Assembly (NCBI RefSeq): GCF_964340395.1
Contig: NC_135550.1
Span: 25,056,676 to 25,120,675, forward strand
DNA: 64,000 nt
Direction of reading: 5' to 3'
Origin: Glandiceps talaboti
Taxonomy: Eukaryota > Hemichordata > Enteropneusta > Spengelidae
The notes under the pieces were generated by a model. The model searched no databases and was not told the DNA's origin. It saw only the letters and a program-made list of their open reading frames with translations. Below, piece by piece: positions 1-10,507 of this stretch (position 1 is its first letter; each line of letters opens with the position of its first letter). The translations under genes and the position numbers were made by a program.

Positions 1-108
1 ATTATCAAACACCATATGTTGTCCTTCCGAAATCTACCAGTACCAGTGAGCTACTGTATAGTGAAGAATTAAAAAATTGCTAACTTTCTTTTATATACTT
101 CTTTGCAG

Positions 109-200
109 TTGAAGAAGTTTCGTCTGCGACATCATCACACAAGCAGTCAAGTTCATCTATGCACCTTATACCAGCTACCTGTGCCCCGACGTCGAGCTAG
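109..200 (+). CDS. candidate terminal coding exon of an upstream gene (Pax1/9 by position only)
   Basis: A pyrimidine-rich tract ending in TTTGCAG at 102-108 looks like a 3' splice site. Two frames are open after it. With two leading bases the frame gives a 29-codon Ser/Thr/Ala-rich tail ending in TAG at 198-200, the kind of low-complexity end common in transcription factors. With no leading base the frame stays open to a TAA at 304-306 and gives a basic, less typical tail. I prefer the short frame for its composition. In vertebrates PAX9 lies on this side of SLC25A21 and in this orientation, so Pax1/9 is the positional guess. No Pax domain is visible here, and the upstream exons lie outside the window. 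Confidence 0.33.
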
Positions 201-2170
201 TGATATGTTGATAGTGTATGCATCAAATATCATTCTTGAATCTCGAGATCTCAACATACATCGCTTCGGACTTGAGGAATTTGTAAAGTTTGTCAAAAAC
301 CGCTAACCGAGACAAGTATTAAACTGCGAGATAACACTCGTATATCTTTGAGACTTTGGCATAGTAGCCAACAAAGACGAGTTTACAGATACTCTACTAT
401 GAGTTTATGTTGGCCTTTTGTTTTTGTGTATGCTGCCTGTAAAGTGTAGTACCACATGAAGAGGTTCAATACTCGTCATATTGCGGCCATGATGGAACTA
501 AGTTTTTGACATTTAACACTGCAAGGAACAGTCGTAAAGACTTTAACTTCACAAGTACAGCAACACTACCAAAGAAACATTCACTGAATTTGCAATCTAT
601 TATGGACTTATACTTCCTCTGCAATAAAACACGTAAATATAGTCATCCATAAATATGTCGATCGATCAACAAGTATCGATAACGACGGTTGGAGCCTTCA
701 GTAATTAGAAGTGGGGAAAGGCCGAGGAATTGGGGGAATGGGTAAGATTACACAAATTGGGGGGGGGGGAAGTGCCACATTTAAGAAAATGAAATCAGGG
801 GAGCATTACATTTTACTCTGACAAATTTTATCATGAATTTTGCATTGTTTTGTTATTTTGGCATCTCACCATTGCCGCATGTGCCACGGCCCGCCACCGC
901 CACCATTACTCCGCAATACCAGAACATATGAATGAAATCGCTGCTGACTTACATAACCATGAACTGAATCAAATGTTAAATGTATAGTTGTCTCATACTA
1001 GAGAAGGGGACAGTACGGTGAGATAGTGGGAGTCGACCTCGGTCCAGACAATGTCACCCTTCTAGACTTTGGGGTCTTCAGCTCTACCAATTAGATCCCA
1101 GCACAGGGGATTAACTATGGTGGTAGTAGTGGACAACATCCAATACCATTACTTTTGTAAAATTATCGATGTAGGGCGGCGTTGAGATAGAGCTGTTGCC
1201 ATTGAGTTTAACACTCGGGTCCCTTTTCTTTTCGGACAGCATTTCAAGCCACATTTTTGAAGTATTTGAACTGGGGGGGGGGTCACGTTGTGGAGAAAGG
1301 AAATTTGGGGGAGGGCCAATTTTTAGAAAATGGAATCTGGTTAGTTACATATAACGAGACTGCTTGATTACCCCACCCCTCCATCCCCTCCGGCTCACCT
1401 TGTGATTACTGAAGGCTCACTTACACCGATACTTTTGACGTTAGTGGTTGGTGATGTCATCACACTATTACGTCACATATGCAATTGATAGTACTTACTT
1501 TTAGCAAACAGTGATGACAGAACAGGTGAATTTTGTTCTGTTTTAAAAGTAGATAAGATTTTTGAAAGCTGCATTTTGTATCGTTTATAATTTTGCATAT
1601 CATAATGTTAAGTTTTTTTTAATGTAAATTTGTTTTAGGCACGATGCCAATACTTCTAATATAGCGTGTCTTGGGGCTTGGAGGTTTTCAGACATTTTTG
1701 TGTAATCAACGTGTATTTTTCTGCTGTTAACCACATGAAATTATTATTACTGCTTTTTTTATCACAAGGAATTTCGTTCCTTTACTAAACTTGTGTATGT
1801 ACATATCCATAGGGTTGTGTGATGAAAAAAACAAAAGGGGGTGATTCAATAACAATCGTTTTTAATAGAGGGCGTTTATTTCACCTTATCTTTCCCCAGC
1901 TGACTTCGAGTATATATTGATTCTGAATTTCTGTAGTGTTTTGATTGTTTGATGTTATTTCAAGTTATTGTAGAGATGGCTTTCTCTTTAAATATGATTA
2001 TTTATTTCAATTTGTCGTCGTGATCCTTTCAAAGCCTTATATCGATATAAAGTGCACTTACATGTAATACATGTGCTGAAGCCGACTCAATTTTCGTGTA
2101 AATCTTTAATAACACTCGTGACCATGAACGATCGAGCAAATAAAGTATTTGAGAATTTGAAAGAACAGTT
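201..2170 (+). other. putative long 3' UTR with polyA signal
   Basis: No coding signal follows the candidate exon. An AATAAA lies at about 2139-2144, which would give a 3' UTR near 2 kb. Such length is common for developmental regulators. The interval also contains a probable repeat element (673-1432), so it may be partly intergenic instead. Confidence 0.28.
673..1432. repeat. repeat element with imperfect terminal inverted repeats
   Basis: GAGCCTTCAGTAATTA at 692-707 is matched in inverse by TGATTACTGAAGGCTC at 1403-1418. The inversion extends outward, imperfectly, over GTATCG near 674 and CGATAC near 1427-1432. Two related stretches with G-runs and AGAAAATG(A/G)AATC also recur in direct orientation near 771-815 and 1312-1355. 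No transposase is encoded. It may be a non-autonomous DNA element or a degenerate repeat pair. Confidence 0.35.
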
Positions 2171-2328
2171 CATTGTCATCATTTTCCTCCGTTGCAGGAC
2201 CCTGTTGTTGTATATAACTACGCATGAGCAGTAGTTTACTTGTTAAATCTTGACTGCGTTCTTATCAACCTTGCTCGTACAAAGCCACTTTCCCGCCAAA
2301 AGTAGCACACGAAAATGATGTTTTATTG

Positions 2329-2668
2329 CCCAATATGTAGTCTGCAGTTTGTACACTTACCTAGCCCAATATATGGAGTGTATAGTTTGTACACTTACCT
2401 AGCCCAATACATGGAATGTGTAGTTTGTACACTTACCTAACCCAATACATGGAGTGTGTAGTTTGTACACTTACCCAATATATGGAGTGTGCAGTGTGTA
2501 CACTTACCTAGCCCTATACATGGAGTGTGTAGTTTGTACACTTACCTAACCCAATACATGGAATGTTTAGTTTGTACATTTACCTAACCCAGTACATGGA
2601 GTGTGTAGTTTGTACACTTAGCCCAATATATGTAGTGTATAGTTTGTACACTTACCTAACCCAATATG
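2329..2668. repeat. 38-bp minisatellite
   Basis: About nine head-to-tail copies of a unit of about 38 bp carry CCCAATA-ATGGAGTGT and GTTTGTACACTTACCTA. A few units are shortened. Short apparent reading frames in this stretch are products of the repeat. Confidence 0.9.
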
Positions 2669-3108
2669 ACCTTGCCGAACAAGTGATCTCGTGTTACATA
2701 ACGGACTGCGTCACTTTGATCAGTAATAGTGATAGTAAAATCTCTGACATGATAGTTGTCGTTAGAAACACTGTTTAGATGATTTGACGACGTCAGAAGT
2801 CATTGAATTGTTCAAAATGTTTCGTCCAAGTGACACCACAGACAAGGAAAAAATCCCCTGTCTGTGTGTTCATTATTTGCAAGAGCTTAAAGCCTTTGTA
2901 AGACAAACGAAAAGATACAAAAAATCGATTGTACATTGAACTTGCAGTTATCTGAAAAATTTATGTAATTCATAGTTTTAAACGGACGATAACAAAATGC
3001 TATGATTTAGTATGTGATAAATTAAGATTTGATGATCATTTAGGCAAGATATATATGAAACAGAGGATAAAATGAACCCCTTTTATCATGCTTATGATCG
3101 ATCTTAAA

Positions 3109-3449
3109 AGTGGCCATATGGATGAGAATTTGGTATTTATTTTGGATTTGATAAAACAGCTTCACTATGTTTTTCTACATGAAAATATGATGTGAAATAA
3201 TATATACCAAGTCAATGTTCTTAACTCAATACATTGCAAAAACATGCAAAAGGTGTAAAAAGTGTTGTTATTGTACGTACAATAACAAACATTTTACACA
3301 TTGTTTAATGTTTTGCAATGTATTGAGATATGAACATGGACTTGGTATATATTATTTCACATCATATTTTCATGTAGAAAAACATAGTGAAGGTGTTTTA
3401 TCAAATGAAAATCCAAAATAAATACCAAATTCTCATCCATATGGCCACT
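3109..3449. mobile_element. 341-bp near-perfect palindrome, MITE-like foldback element
   Basis: The whole element folds on itself. The centre lies between 3276 and 3277 in TTGTTATTGTACGTACAATAACAA (read as two abutting 12-bp halves), and both arms run outward to AGTGGCCATATGGATGAG at 3109 and its complement ending at 3449, with only scattered mismatches and small indels. There is almost no loop. TTAAA sits directly outside both ends (3104-3108 and 3450-3454), consistent with a 4-5 bp target duplication. It has no transposase. The two arms are still very alike, so the element is probably young or kept uniform by gene conversion. Confidence 0.75.
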
Positions 3450-3866
3450 TTAAAAGTACCGTAAGGCGTCACTGCTTCCCTTCACGTTTGAAATTCGTTT
3501 TTTGTAAAGTGAGAGTAGCTCCAACAGTTGCTAAAGTTTTACTTTTCATCATGAAAGCCGGCCATGAAATGCATCAAAACGTAATCTTTAGTGCATGTCA
3601 TTTCTTTCACGTTGACCCAGCGAGACCTTTTATTGAAGACAACCAAACCAAATCCTTCCTCTCCGCCAACTCATTCACTTAATGTGATCATCTTAAAGCT
3701 ATAAATAGCCTGTCTTCCCATCGGGTCAAAGCACCTGTCAATCTTCGCCTAGGAGACGTCTACAGGTTTTTTTTCAATTTCTATATTCATATTATTTTTA
3801 ACGCCTTTCGAATTTGATATATCAAACTGTAATTTTTCACAGCGTTTAGTTATTCGTGAGGCACAC

Positions 3867-3971
3867 CATCGTCCCAAACCACGGCCTGTTTTACGGCACC
3901 GTTCTTAAGGACCCGTCCCGTTTTATTTCGAAATGTAGCGGAAGAAATAACAGCTATGGTTTGCGAGAATG
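3867..3971 (+). mobile_element. ~100-bp MITE, family M1, copy 1
   Basis: The copy opens with a variant of TCGCAAACCACGGC and ends with ATGGTTTGCGAGAATG, so its ends are inverted repeats of TCGCAAACCA. Related copies lie at 5679-5775 (opposite strand) and 39888-39980. The interior includes TTTTACGGCACCG and GGAAGAAATAACAGCT, shared between copies. Confidence 0.7.
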
Positions 3972-5678
3972 GAGGCACACCACATAATATTATTACCAAT
4001 CTAAAAGGTCACCACGAAACACCATAACTTCAAATCGAATAAATTGTTTGATTGGTGGATATAAAAGGTATAAATTCATTTATTTTAGTCAAACTTTATA
4101 AAATGTAATGAATTTATTATCTTGCTCCGTTCTGAGCCAGATATTTACACGCCTCAAGTGCACTTTGTGTTATCGACCAACAATGCCACTGTATCTACTG
4201 CAATTCGAAGGAGACCTCCTAAAAAATAAACAATAAATAAAGGTTAATATTAAGCAGACTATATGTTATAAAATAACAAATTAAGAAATTCTACAAAATG
4301 TTCATTTCACCATGGTAACATGACGACAAGAAAGTAAATCGGAAACGATGGATAGACAGTTAATAGATGGTCGGTCCAAGTCCAAATCGGGAATGATGGA
4401 TGGACAGTAGGCGGTTAGATGCAGACGATGGAAACATTCCTTTAATTATATATTCATCCTGTTGATATTTTAAAAGATGTACGTGAACTACCTTGTATAC
4501 ACATATTACATTTTGTATGCAGTGATCTCACCTATACTCTATAACTTTTTAGTCATTATGAATTATCCGTTATCATAACAATAACACTTATATGAGGTAT
4601 TGTTCCACGCGATTTGCGCTAATGTCGTCGAGGACTGTCTTTTACAAGAGTAGAAATTACTGGTTGACGCAATTGGACTAGTTCGCATGACAGATAACTG
4701 CCGGTCCTTATCAATGCTGTCCAGTAATTTGGACGGAAACAGTGTCTGCAACCCAAGTATTTTTAGCTACTCGAAACCTAACTTTTCCCAGGACGCAATT
4801 TCATTGCAAAGAAAAGAAGTTTACTTAGTAAGTTCATAAACACCTTAATCTATTTGCATCTGTCGGTACAAAATAGCTGAGAATAATGGTTGGCAGTGGT
4901 GTTTGAACCATCAAAATGCTTTGTATTGTCCTGAGGTCAGTAACACGATCAGAGCGGGGCCAGTGCACTACACAACGGAAGTATCACCAACAGACTTTTA
5001 CAAAAGGTACAAAAACCTAAAACATCCCAGTCACTTTAGTGCCCTGATTGATGGGTGTCTTCGGAATGGAGAGACAGAAAGAAAGTAAAATACTGCCCGG
5101 AAATTACTGATTTATATCAGCTTGTCAATATTTGATAGTTTTATCCGTAATATGCGTCAGAATATTAATGACTGACTGCGAATTTTTGTGGAGTTGATGG
5201 ATGTGTTTGACGTATTAAAAGGTCAGTATAGCACTTTACTTTAAATCGTCATGATTCAATGAGATCAATGTAATTCTATAAATATTGTCTGGACCAAAGT
5301 TGAACTGATCAAGGATTGATGAATACCAATGAAAGTACAAAAAAAATATACCAACAAATATTTAGTCAAGTTTACTTCACTTTTGATGTTTAAACAATTG
5401 TATTGTTACCGACATGTAAAATTCTTTGGCGCGGGCACGAACAAACTACAAAAGACTTTCCTTTGTGGTCGGAAAAAAAATAAATTCAAAATAGAACGTT
5501 TCCCAACTACAATTCTGAAGTCTGTCTTCCACCAAGTTATTCTACAGTCTTGCCTTGATTATGGGAGGGCCTGGGGTGGGGGTAGAGGGTAGGGGTTCAA
5601 CGATGACAAACCTTCTGCTTCTATTAACCAAACATGACTAAATCATTTAGGATATTAAATGTACATCACGGACCAAGC
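3972..5678. other. intergenic stretch, no gene recognised
   Basis: AT-rich sequence with only short open frames and no splice-consistent coding block. A short direct repeat (GGAAACGATGGATAGACAGT and a variant) occurs near 4339-4410. A G-rich run lies near 5565-5595. Confidence 0.5.
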
Positions 5679-5775
5679 ATTCTCGCAAACCAGAGCTGTT
5701 ATTTCTTCCGCGAACTTCGAAATAATGCGTTTTAGACGGTGCCGTAAAAGAGGCCGTGGTTTGCGACGATGGGAC
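5679..5775 (-). mobile_element. MITE family M1, copy 2
   Basis: Reverse-strand copy of the element at 3867-3971. Here both terminal TCGCAAACCA repeats are well preserved (ATTCTCGCAAACCA at one end, TGGTTTGCGACGATGGG at the other). This is the best copy for defining the ends. Confidence 0.75.
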
Positions 5776-6329
5776 CAAGTCATTGGCCGACGTATGATTA
5801 CGACCCCTCCTCACCCAAACAAGAGCAAACACTTAAACTAAATCAAAAGGCGAGAACAAAAACTGACTTACGGCCAACAATGGTATATAATATTGATCTA
5901 TATATGTACACATTTGGTACAGGACTCTCCTGTTAGTACTACCCAAGGAGAAATATTAACAGTTGCTATAGACTTCAGTATTCAACTTTCACTTTTGGTG
6001 GTTAATGAGCCGGAAATTTTAAATGGTGACAAGTTTAATGATATGAATCTATAATGGTCCCGGTACTGCCAACATACAAGTACATACAAGTAACGGGTTT
6101 GAACGTTCAAAGGTAACTACTGCTACCAACAAGTACTGGTGAGGATCATCGACCAAGACAGATCGAAAGCTCAAAACTTTGACCTGTTGATGCGTTATAG
6201 CCTTTACAAATTATTTGATATACTAAGCAGATGAACATTTTCGGTCATACAAGTACTAGTTTGAAAGACCGTTCAAAGACAACCACAGCTGTGTAGACAA
6301 ACACAGTAACGTCTAGCAGGCATGTAATA

Positions 6330-6615
6330 TTCCTGTAACAGTGCAGTTACAGCGCTGCTGAACATTAACTTACCAGCGGAATAACAACGGCCATGGTCGT
6401 TTCCAACATTGACAGTTACAACAATGCTACAGAACTGTAACAGCGCTTCTGAAGATCAATGTAACGGTATAGTAACCTCGGCCATGTAATTGGTCTGTTC
6501 CTACATTGCTGTTACAACCATGCTACAGAGCTGTAACAGCACTGCTGAGCACCAATTTTACAGCATAGTAACCACAGCCGTGGTCTGCTCCTACAATAAT
6601 ATTACAGCAATGTTA
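6330..6615. repeat. imperfect tandem repeat, ~90-bp unit
   Basis: About three diverged copies share CTACAGA(A/G)CTGTAACAGC, GCTGTTACAAC-ATGCTAC and a GGCCATG-type segment. CTGTAACAGC is itself partly palindromic. No coding sequence. Confidence 0.6.
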
Positions 6616-7560
6616 CATTGTGAACAAACGCCCCATTTTGTTTATTTCGCATTTAACAGTTTTGTACAGTTTTTCTTATTATGAATTGCTATGATGTGTG
6701 TGTGTGGCATGTTGGGGGTACGTGTGTGTGCACAGAGTCGGCTTGCAAATTACAAAGTATACTTTAACCACGTGCACAAGTTTGCTGGTAAGCATGGAAT
6801 TAGTTTTTCACAGCTAATTAGAAGAGTAAACGGAAAGATAGATAAGCAAACGGTCCCAGTTGTTCTTCCTGTTGAGTTGTATTGCATGTATTTCCTTTCA
6901 AACCTGATACCATTAAGAAAATAATGTAATTTTTTACGACAAATGTTAGAGGTAAATTCAATACACACCAGGTAAATATAACAACGATAATTTGTTTGAT
7001 TTTTTAAAAGCAGTTTACACATATCACTGAAAAAAAATGGCGGTGTATTTTACACTTCAAAAGTTCAACATATATAAATTCCAATATCTCTCGAAGCTTC
7101 TGCTGACGAAAAAAATGGATATTTTGCTCATGACATATCTAGCAAATTCATGATGTCATTTCAATAAACCAATACACCCACTTACAATATTAGTATAATG
7201 AGCACCTAACAAATATGCTATTACAAAATGTTAAACCCAGAATTAAAAGTCTGGCTTGGAAGATCTTGATAAATCAGACATCAAAATAATTATATATAGT
7301 CATATAGATATCTATCAATGATCATGTAGAGAAACTTGAAACTGCAGTTTTAACTCACCAATGAACATACAGGTATATACATTATACTCATTAATATATA
7401 TATATCGATAGTTTTTCTATGTTTCATTTATAACAGAATTCTTGTCAGATTTGTATAATGATGGCAAAAAGCCCAATGAGACGAATGTTTACAGACCGCA
7501 AAATATGAGGAGGGTCTTGGATATAAATAAATAGCTTCTTGCAAATTATTCTGTAGTTTT

Positions 7561-7966
7561 AGTCGTTATGTGTCCTCGTATGAATGTGTAGTCGTTATGT
7601 GTCCTCGTATGAATGTATAGTCGTTATGTGTCCTCGTATGAATGTGTAGTCGTTATGTGTCCTCGTATGAATGTGTAGTCGTTATGTGTCCTCGTATGAA
7701 TGTGTAGTCGTTATGTGTCCTCGTATGAATGTGTAGTCGTTATGTGTCCTCGTATGAATGTGTAGTCGTTATGTGTCCTCGTATGAATGTGTAGTCGTTA
7801 TGTGTCCTCGTATGAATGTGTAGTCGTTATGTGTCCTCGTATGAATGTATAGTCGTTATGTGTCCTCGTATGAATGTGTAGTCGTTATGTGTCCTCGTAT
7901 GAATGTGTAGTCGTTATGTGTCCTCGTATGAATGTGTAGTCGTTATGTGTCCTCGTATGAATGTGT
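7561..7966. repeat. 29-bp minisatellite, 14 copies
   Basis: Fourteen nearly identical units of AGTCGTTATGTGTCCTCGTA plus TGAATGTGT, occasionally TGAATGTAT. Units are contiguous with no unique spacers. The matching place in copy B (about 15160) has only part of one unit, so the array expanded in copy A after the duplication, or contracted in copy B. Confidence 0.95.
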
Positions 7967-8327
7967 GTGAGACATGGAAAGGACAAATCGAAAACTGTAG
8001 GATGATAATGAGGGAAGGTTGTGAGGAATCGTCATACTGTATGTGTACTACGTATCCTGGTCGGCCTATCACCATTTTGTCATTTTATATCTACAATTTT
8101 CATTGTGTTTTCATCTGATATCAAGATCAAAGTACGATGCTAGCATTTTGAATAACTTCTACAGAATAATGTCATACGTACGTTGCCGTTTTAGGTGGAA
8201 GGGACAATGAAATAAAAGAAGCAATATGACGATTTGTGTTAATATTTATATTTGTATCAGAGGTAGTCTAGATCTGAGGGAGCCGTTTGATACCAGCCTG
8301 TGTTCTTATCCTGTGTAAAGTCTATTA

Positions 8328-8750
8328 TTAACGAACGCCAAAGGTTGATAATGAATTTGTTTCAGAAATTTGTAAACGGCAAATTACTATTTTGTCATTT
8401 ATCACAAATTCAGCATGACTTTGAATAATATGCACTTCGTTATGATGTCTCCCTTCTGATAATGCTTTGAAATAAGAAAACTTACTAAAATGAAACTTTG
8501 CTGCAAACTTATCAAAGTTATCACGGTTTCTCGTAGACTGTGTCATTGCTACGGTACCGACCGACTTCGACTGATATAGCCGACTAGTGTATAGCGCCAC
8601 CAACGGTAAAATTGTTATTGAAGTTTGCCTGTATGGAAAGACAATTTTCAGTGTGATTTTCATTCCATGGTTATTTTCATCAGCATTTTTGTATTCGATG
8701 GTGAAAGCAAAATTGCCCCCCCCCCCCCCAGTAAAGCCTGCATTTGCCAT
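8328..8750 (-). CDS. unassigned 140-codon open reading frame, doubtful
   Basis: One of the longest non-repeat frames in the window that does not belong to a recognised gene. The product begins with a glycine run created by a C-tract in the DNA, and its last third is the most protein-like part. I recognise no domain, signal peptide or membrane segment. It lies in the copy-A-specific segment, so it could be a fragment of an inserted repeat. Treat it as hypothetical. Confidence 0.15.
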   Translation of the reverse strand: MANAGFTGGGGGNFAFTIEYKNADENNHGMKITLKIVFPYRQTSITILPLVALYTSRLYQSKSVGTVAMTQSTRNRDNFDKFAAKFHFSKFSYFKALSEGRHHNEVHIIQSHAEFVINDKIVICRLQISETNSLSTFGVR

Positions 8751-9223
8751 ATGTGATCATGATCTCCCACAAAAGGCGATATTATCCCAAAATACCTCAA
8801 CACCAAAACACTCGCTAACACTGAACAAGCTGCAATGATGGAAGTAAATCAGTGCCCGTTAGGGCAAAAATAAGCATTTTTCCAATCAGAATTATCGGAA
8901 CGCGAAAATACAACCTACCATACACCATATTTTGTAAATTCCATCAAAAGCTACATCAAAGGTCGTCAACGAACTATAGGATCTGGTGTGTTTTGTATAA
9001 TCCATGTAATATGTATGTACCTATTATATGACATTCGAAGCTTGCATTTTTAAGATAGTAACTTATTTATAAACAAATTATGAATTATGCAAATGGTTCA
9101 TAACATTAAAAACTACATCCACAATCTATATCGGTAACATGCGCGTTGTTATTATCAAATTGAAGCATATATTGAGATAGACAGACAGAAAGCCAGCCAC
9201 ACAGAGACAGACATTAAGACAAA

Positions 9224-9391
9224 CAAACAAACAAACAAACAAACAAACAAACAAACAAACAAACAAACAAACAAAACAAAACAAAACAAAACAGACAAAC
9301 AAACAAACAAACAAACAAACAAACAAACACACACACACACACATACACACATACACACATACATACATACATACATACATACATACACACA

Positions 9392-9423
<32 letters not shown>

Positions 9424-9484
9424 GACACACACGCATACATACATACATACATACATACATCCATACATACATACATACATACAT
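9224..9484. repeat. compound tetranucleotide microsatellite
   Basis: Runs of (CAAA)n are followed by (CA)n and (CATA)n. The long apparent minus-strand frames rich in Met-Tyr-Val-Cys and Cys-Leu-Phe-Val arise from this repeat in all three frames and are not genes. Confidence 0.97.
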
Positions 9485-9904
9485 ATAGGCATCCCACTGC
9501 TTATATAAAATCTGTATTATGTCATGCCAGATCGAACCCAGGTCAATTTTCTATTTCTTTTTCGGGCGCAAAAATTTGGAATGACATAAAATACATTAAT
9601 TCTGTATATCGTTTCAAATAAATCTTCAAGCAATAACTACTTGCGCAGTATAACTGATCAACTGTATAGTTGTAATTTTAATCCTGTGTACATAATACAT
9701 TATATATATTTTGAGTCATATTCAGTTCCTTACTGTGAATTTCTGTTTATAAATATGTGAGGGGACAGGCCCAGACTAACTGTAAGCTATTTCCTGACTC
9801 TCCATTTACCCACTGTTATATTTATTTGATTATTAATTATTAATCCTGTACTTTACAATAGAATTACTTTACGACTACGTGTTAACTTGAATGCTGGGGT
9901 AGAA

Positions 9905-10000
9905 TTAGACTGCAAGATACGTCGAGCCGTTCCGCCCTCACCGACTGGAGGGTTTGACCGATGTGTGAGGGCGCACCGTCACGGCGTACCTTACAGACTC
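9905..10000. mobile_element. ~96-bp hairpin MITE
   Basis: TTAGACTGCAAGATACG at the left matches in inverse CGTACCTTACAGACTC at the right. The arms continue inward through CCGCCCTCACC / GTGAGGGCG. GC content is clearly higher than in the surroundings. No coding capacity. Confidence 0.6.
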
Positions 10001-10020
10001 ACAGACTAGGGTAGAATAAT

Positions 10021-10110
10021 AAGTAGACTAATGCTACTTCTACTCTAGTTCCTATACTCACAGTTTCGTTAGAGACCACGTTGGCGTTAAGACTATGCTA
10101 TTTCCCTCAG
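10021..10110. mobile_element. fragment of MITE family M3
   Basis: Contains CTCTAGTTCCTATACTCACA, GTTAGAGACCACGTTGG and AGACTATGC, shared in the same order with sequences at about 51275-51360 and 55905-56075. This copy appears shortened. Confidence 0.5.
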
Positions 10111-10507
10111 GGTGCCATAATTCACGTTTTAATTTTTACCTGTGTTTGTTAAACAGTTGAATCTTTCACTATATGCCATGTTGATAACCAATCGAGCCAA
10201 TGTGTAGACTGGTGAATGTGGACGATCGGTATTCAACATGGCTAGACTACATTCATTGATTAATCGAAATATCAGAAAACTACAAAACCTCAAGATTGAA
10301 ATTGCTGCTAACTACTTGACCGTGCATAATTTGACCGTTGATACTTAAAGTCTGTGACTGTGAGCTAAAACATTACGTATCCCTGATTTGATTTTATAGA
10401 ATGTGTGACACTTTAAAACCTCTGACCTGTAACGTCGCAAATCACACTAAATCAACTGATATATGCAAGCTGTTCGTATAGAAATCATGTGAGTAGATAT
10501 AGAGACA

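Larger units (their letters stand above)
8018..10195. other. segment present only in copy A of the duplication
   Basis: Copy B passes directly from the TGATAATGAGGGA block (about 15220) to the TGTGTAGACTG block, which in copy A are separated by about 2.2 kb. The extra stretch holds the open frame at 8328-8750 on the minus strand, a C-run near 8716, the 9224-9484 microsatellite and a hairpin MITE at 9905-10000. It is either an insertion in A or a deletion from B. Confidence 0.7.

Noticed and set aside
3215-3421. 68-codon frame
   Set aside because: Lies wholly inside the 341-bp palindrome.
7561-7966. Regular 29-bp repeats resembling a CRISPR array
   Set aside because: Units are directly contiguous with no unique spacers, and the context is an animal genome.
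9126-9497. Cys/Tyr/Met/Val-rich minus-strand frames of 92-123 codons
   Set aside because: Created by (CAAA)n and (CATA)n microsatellites in several frames at once.
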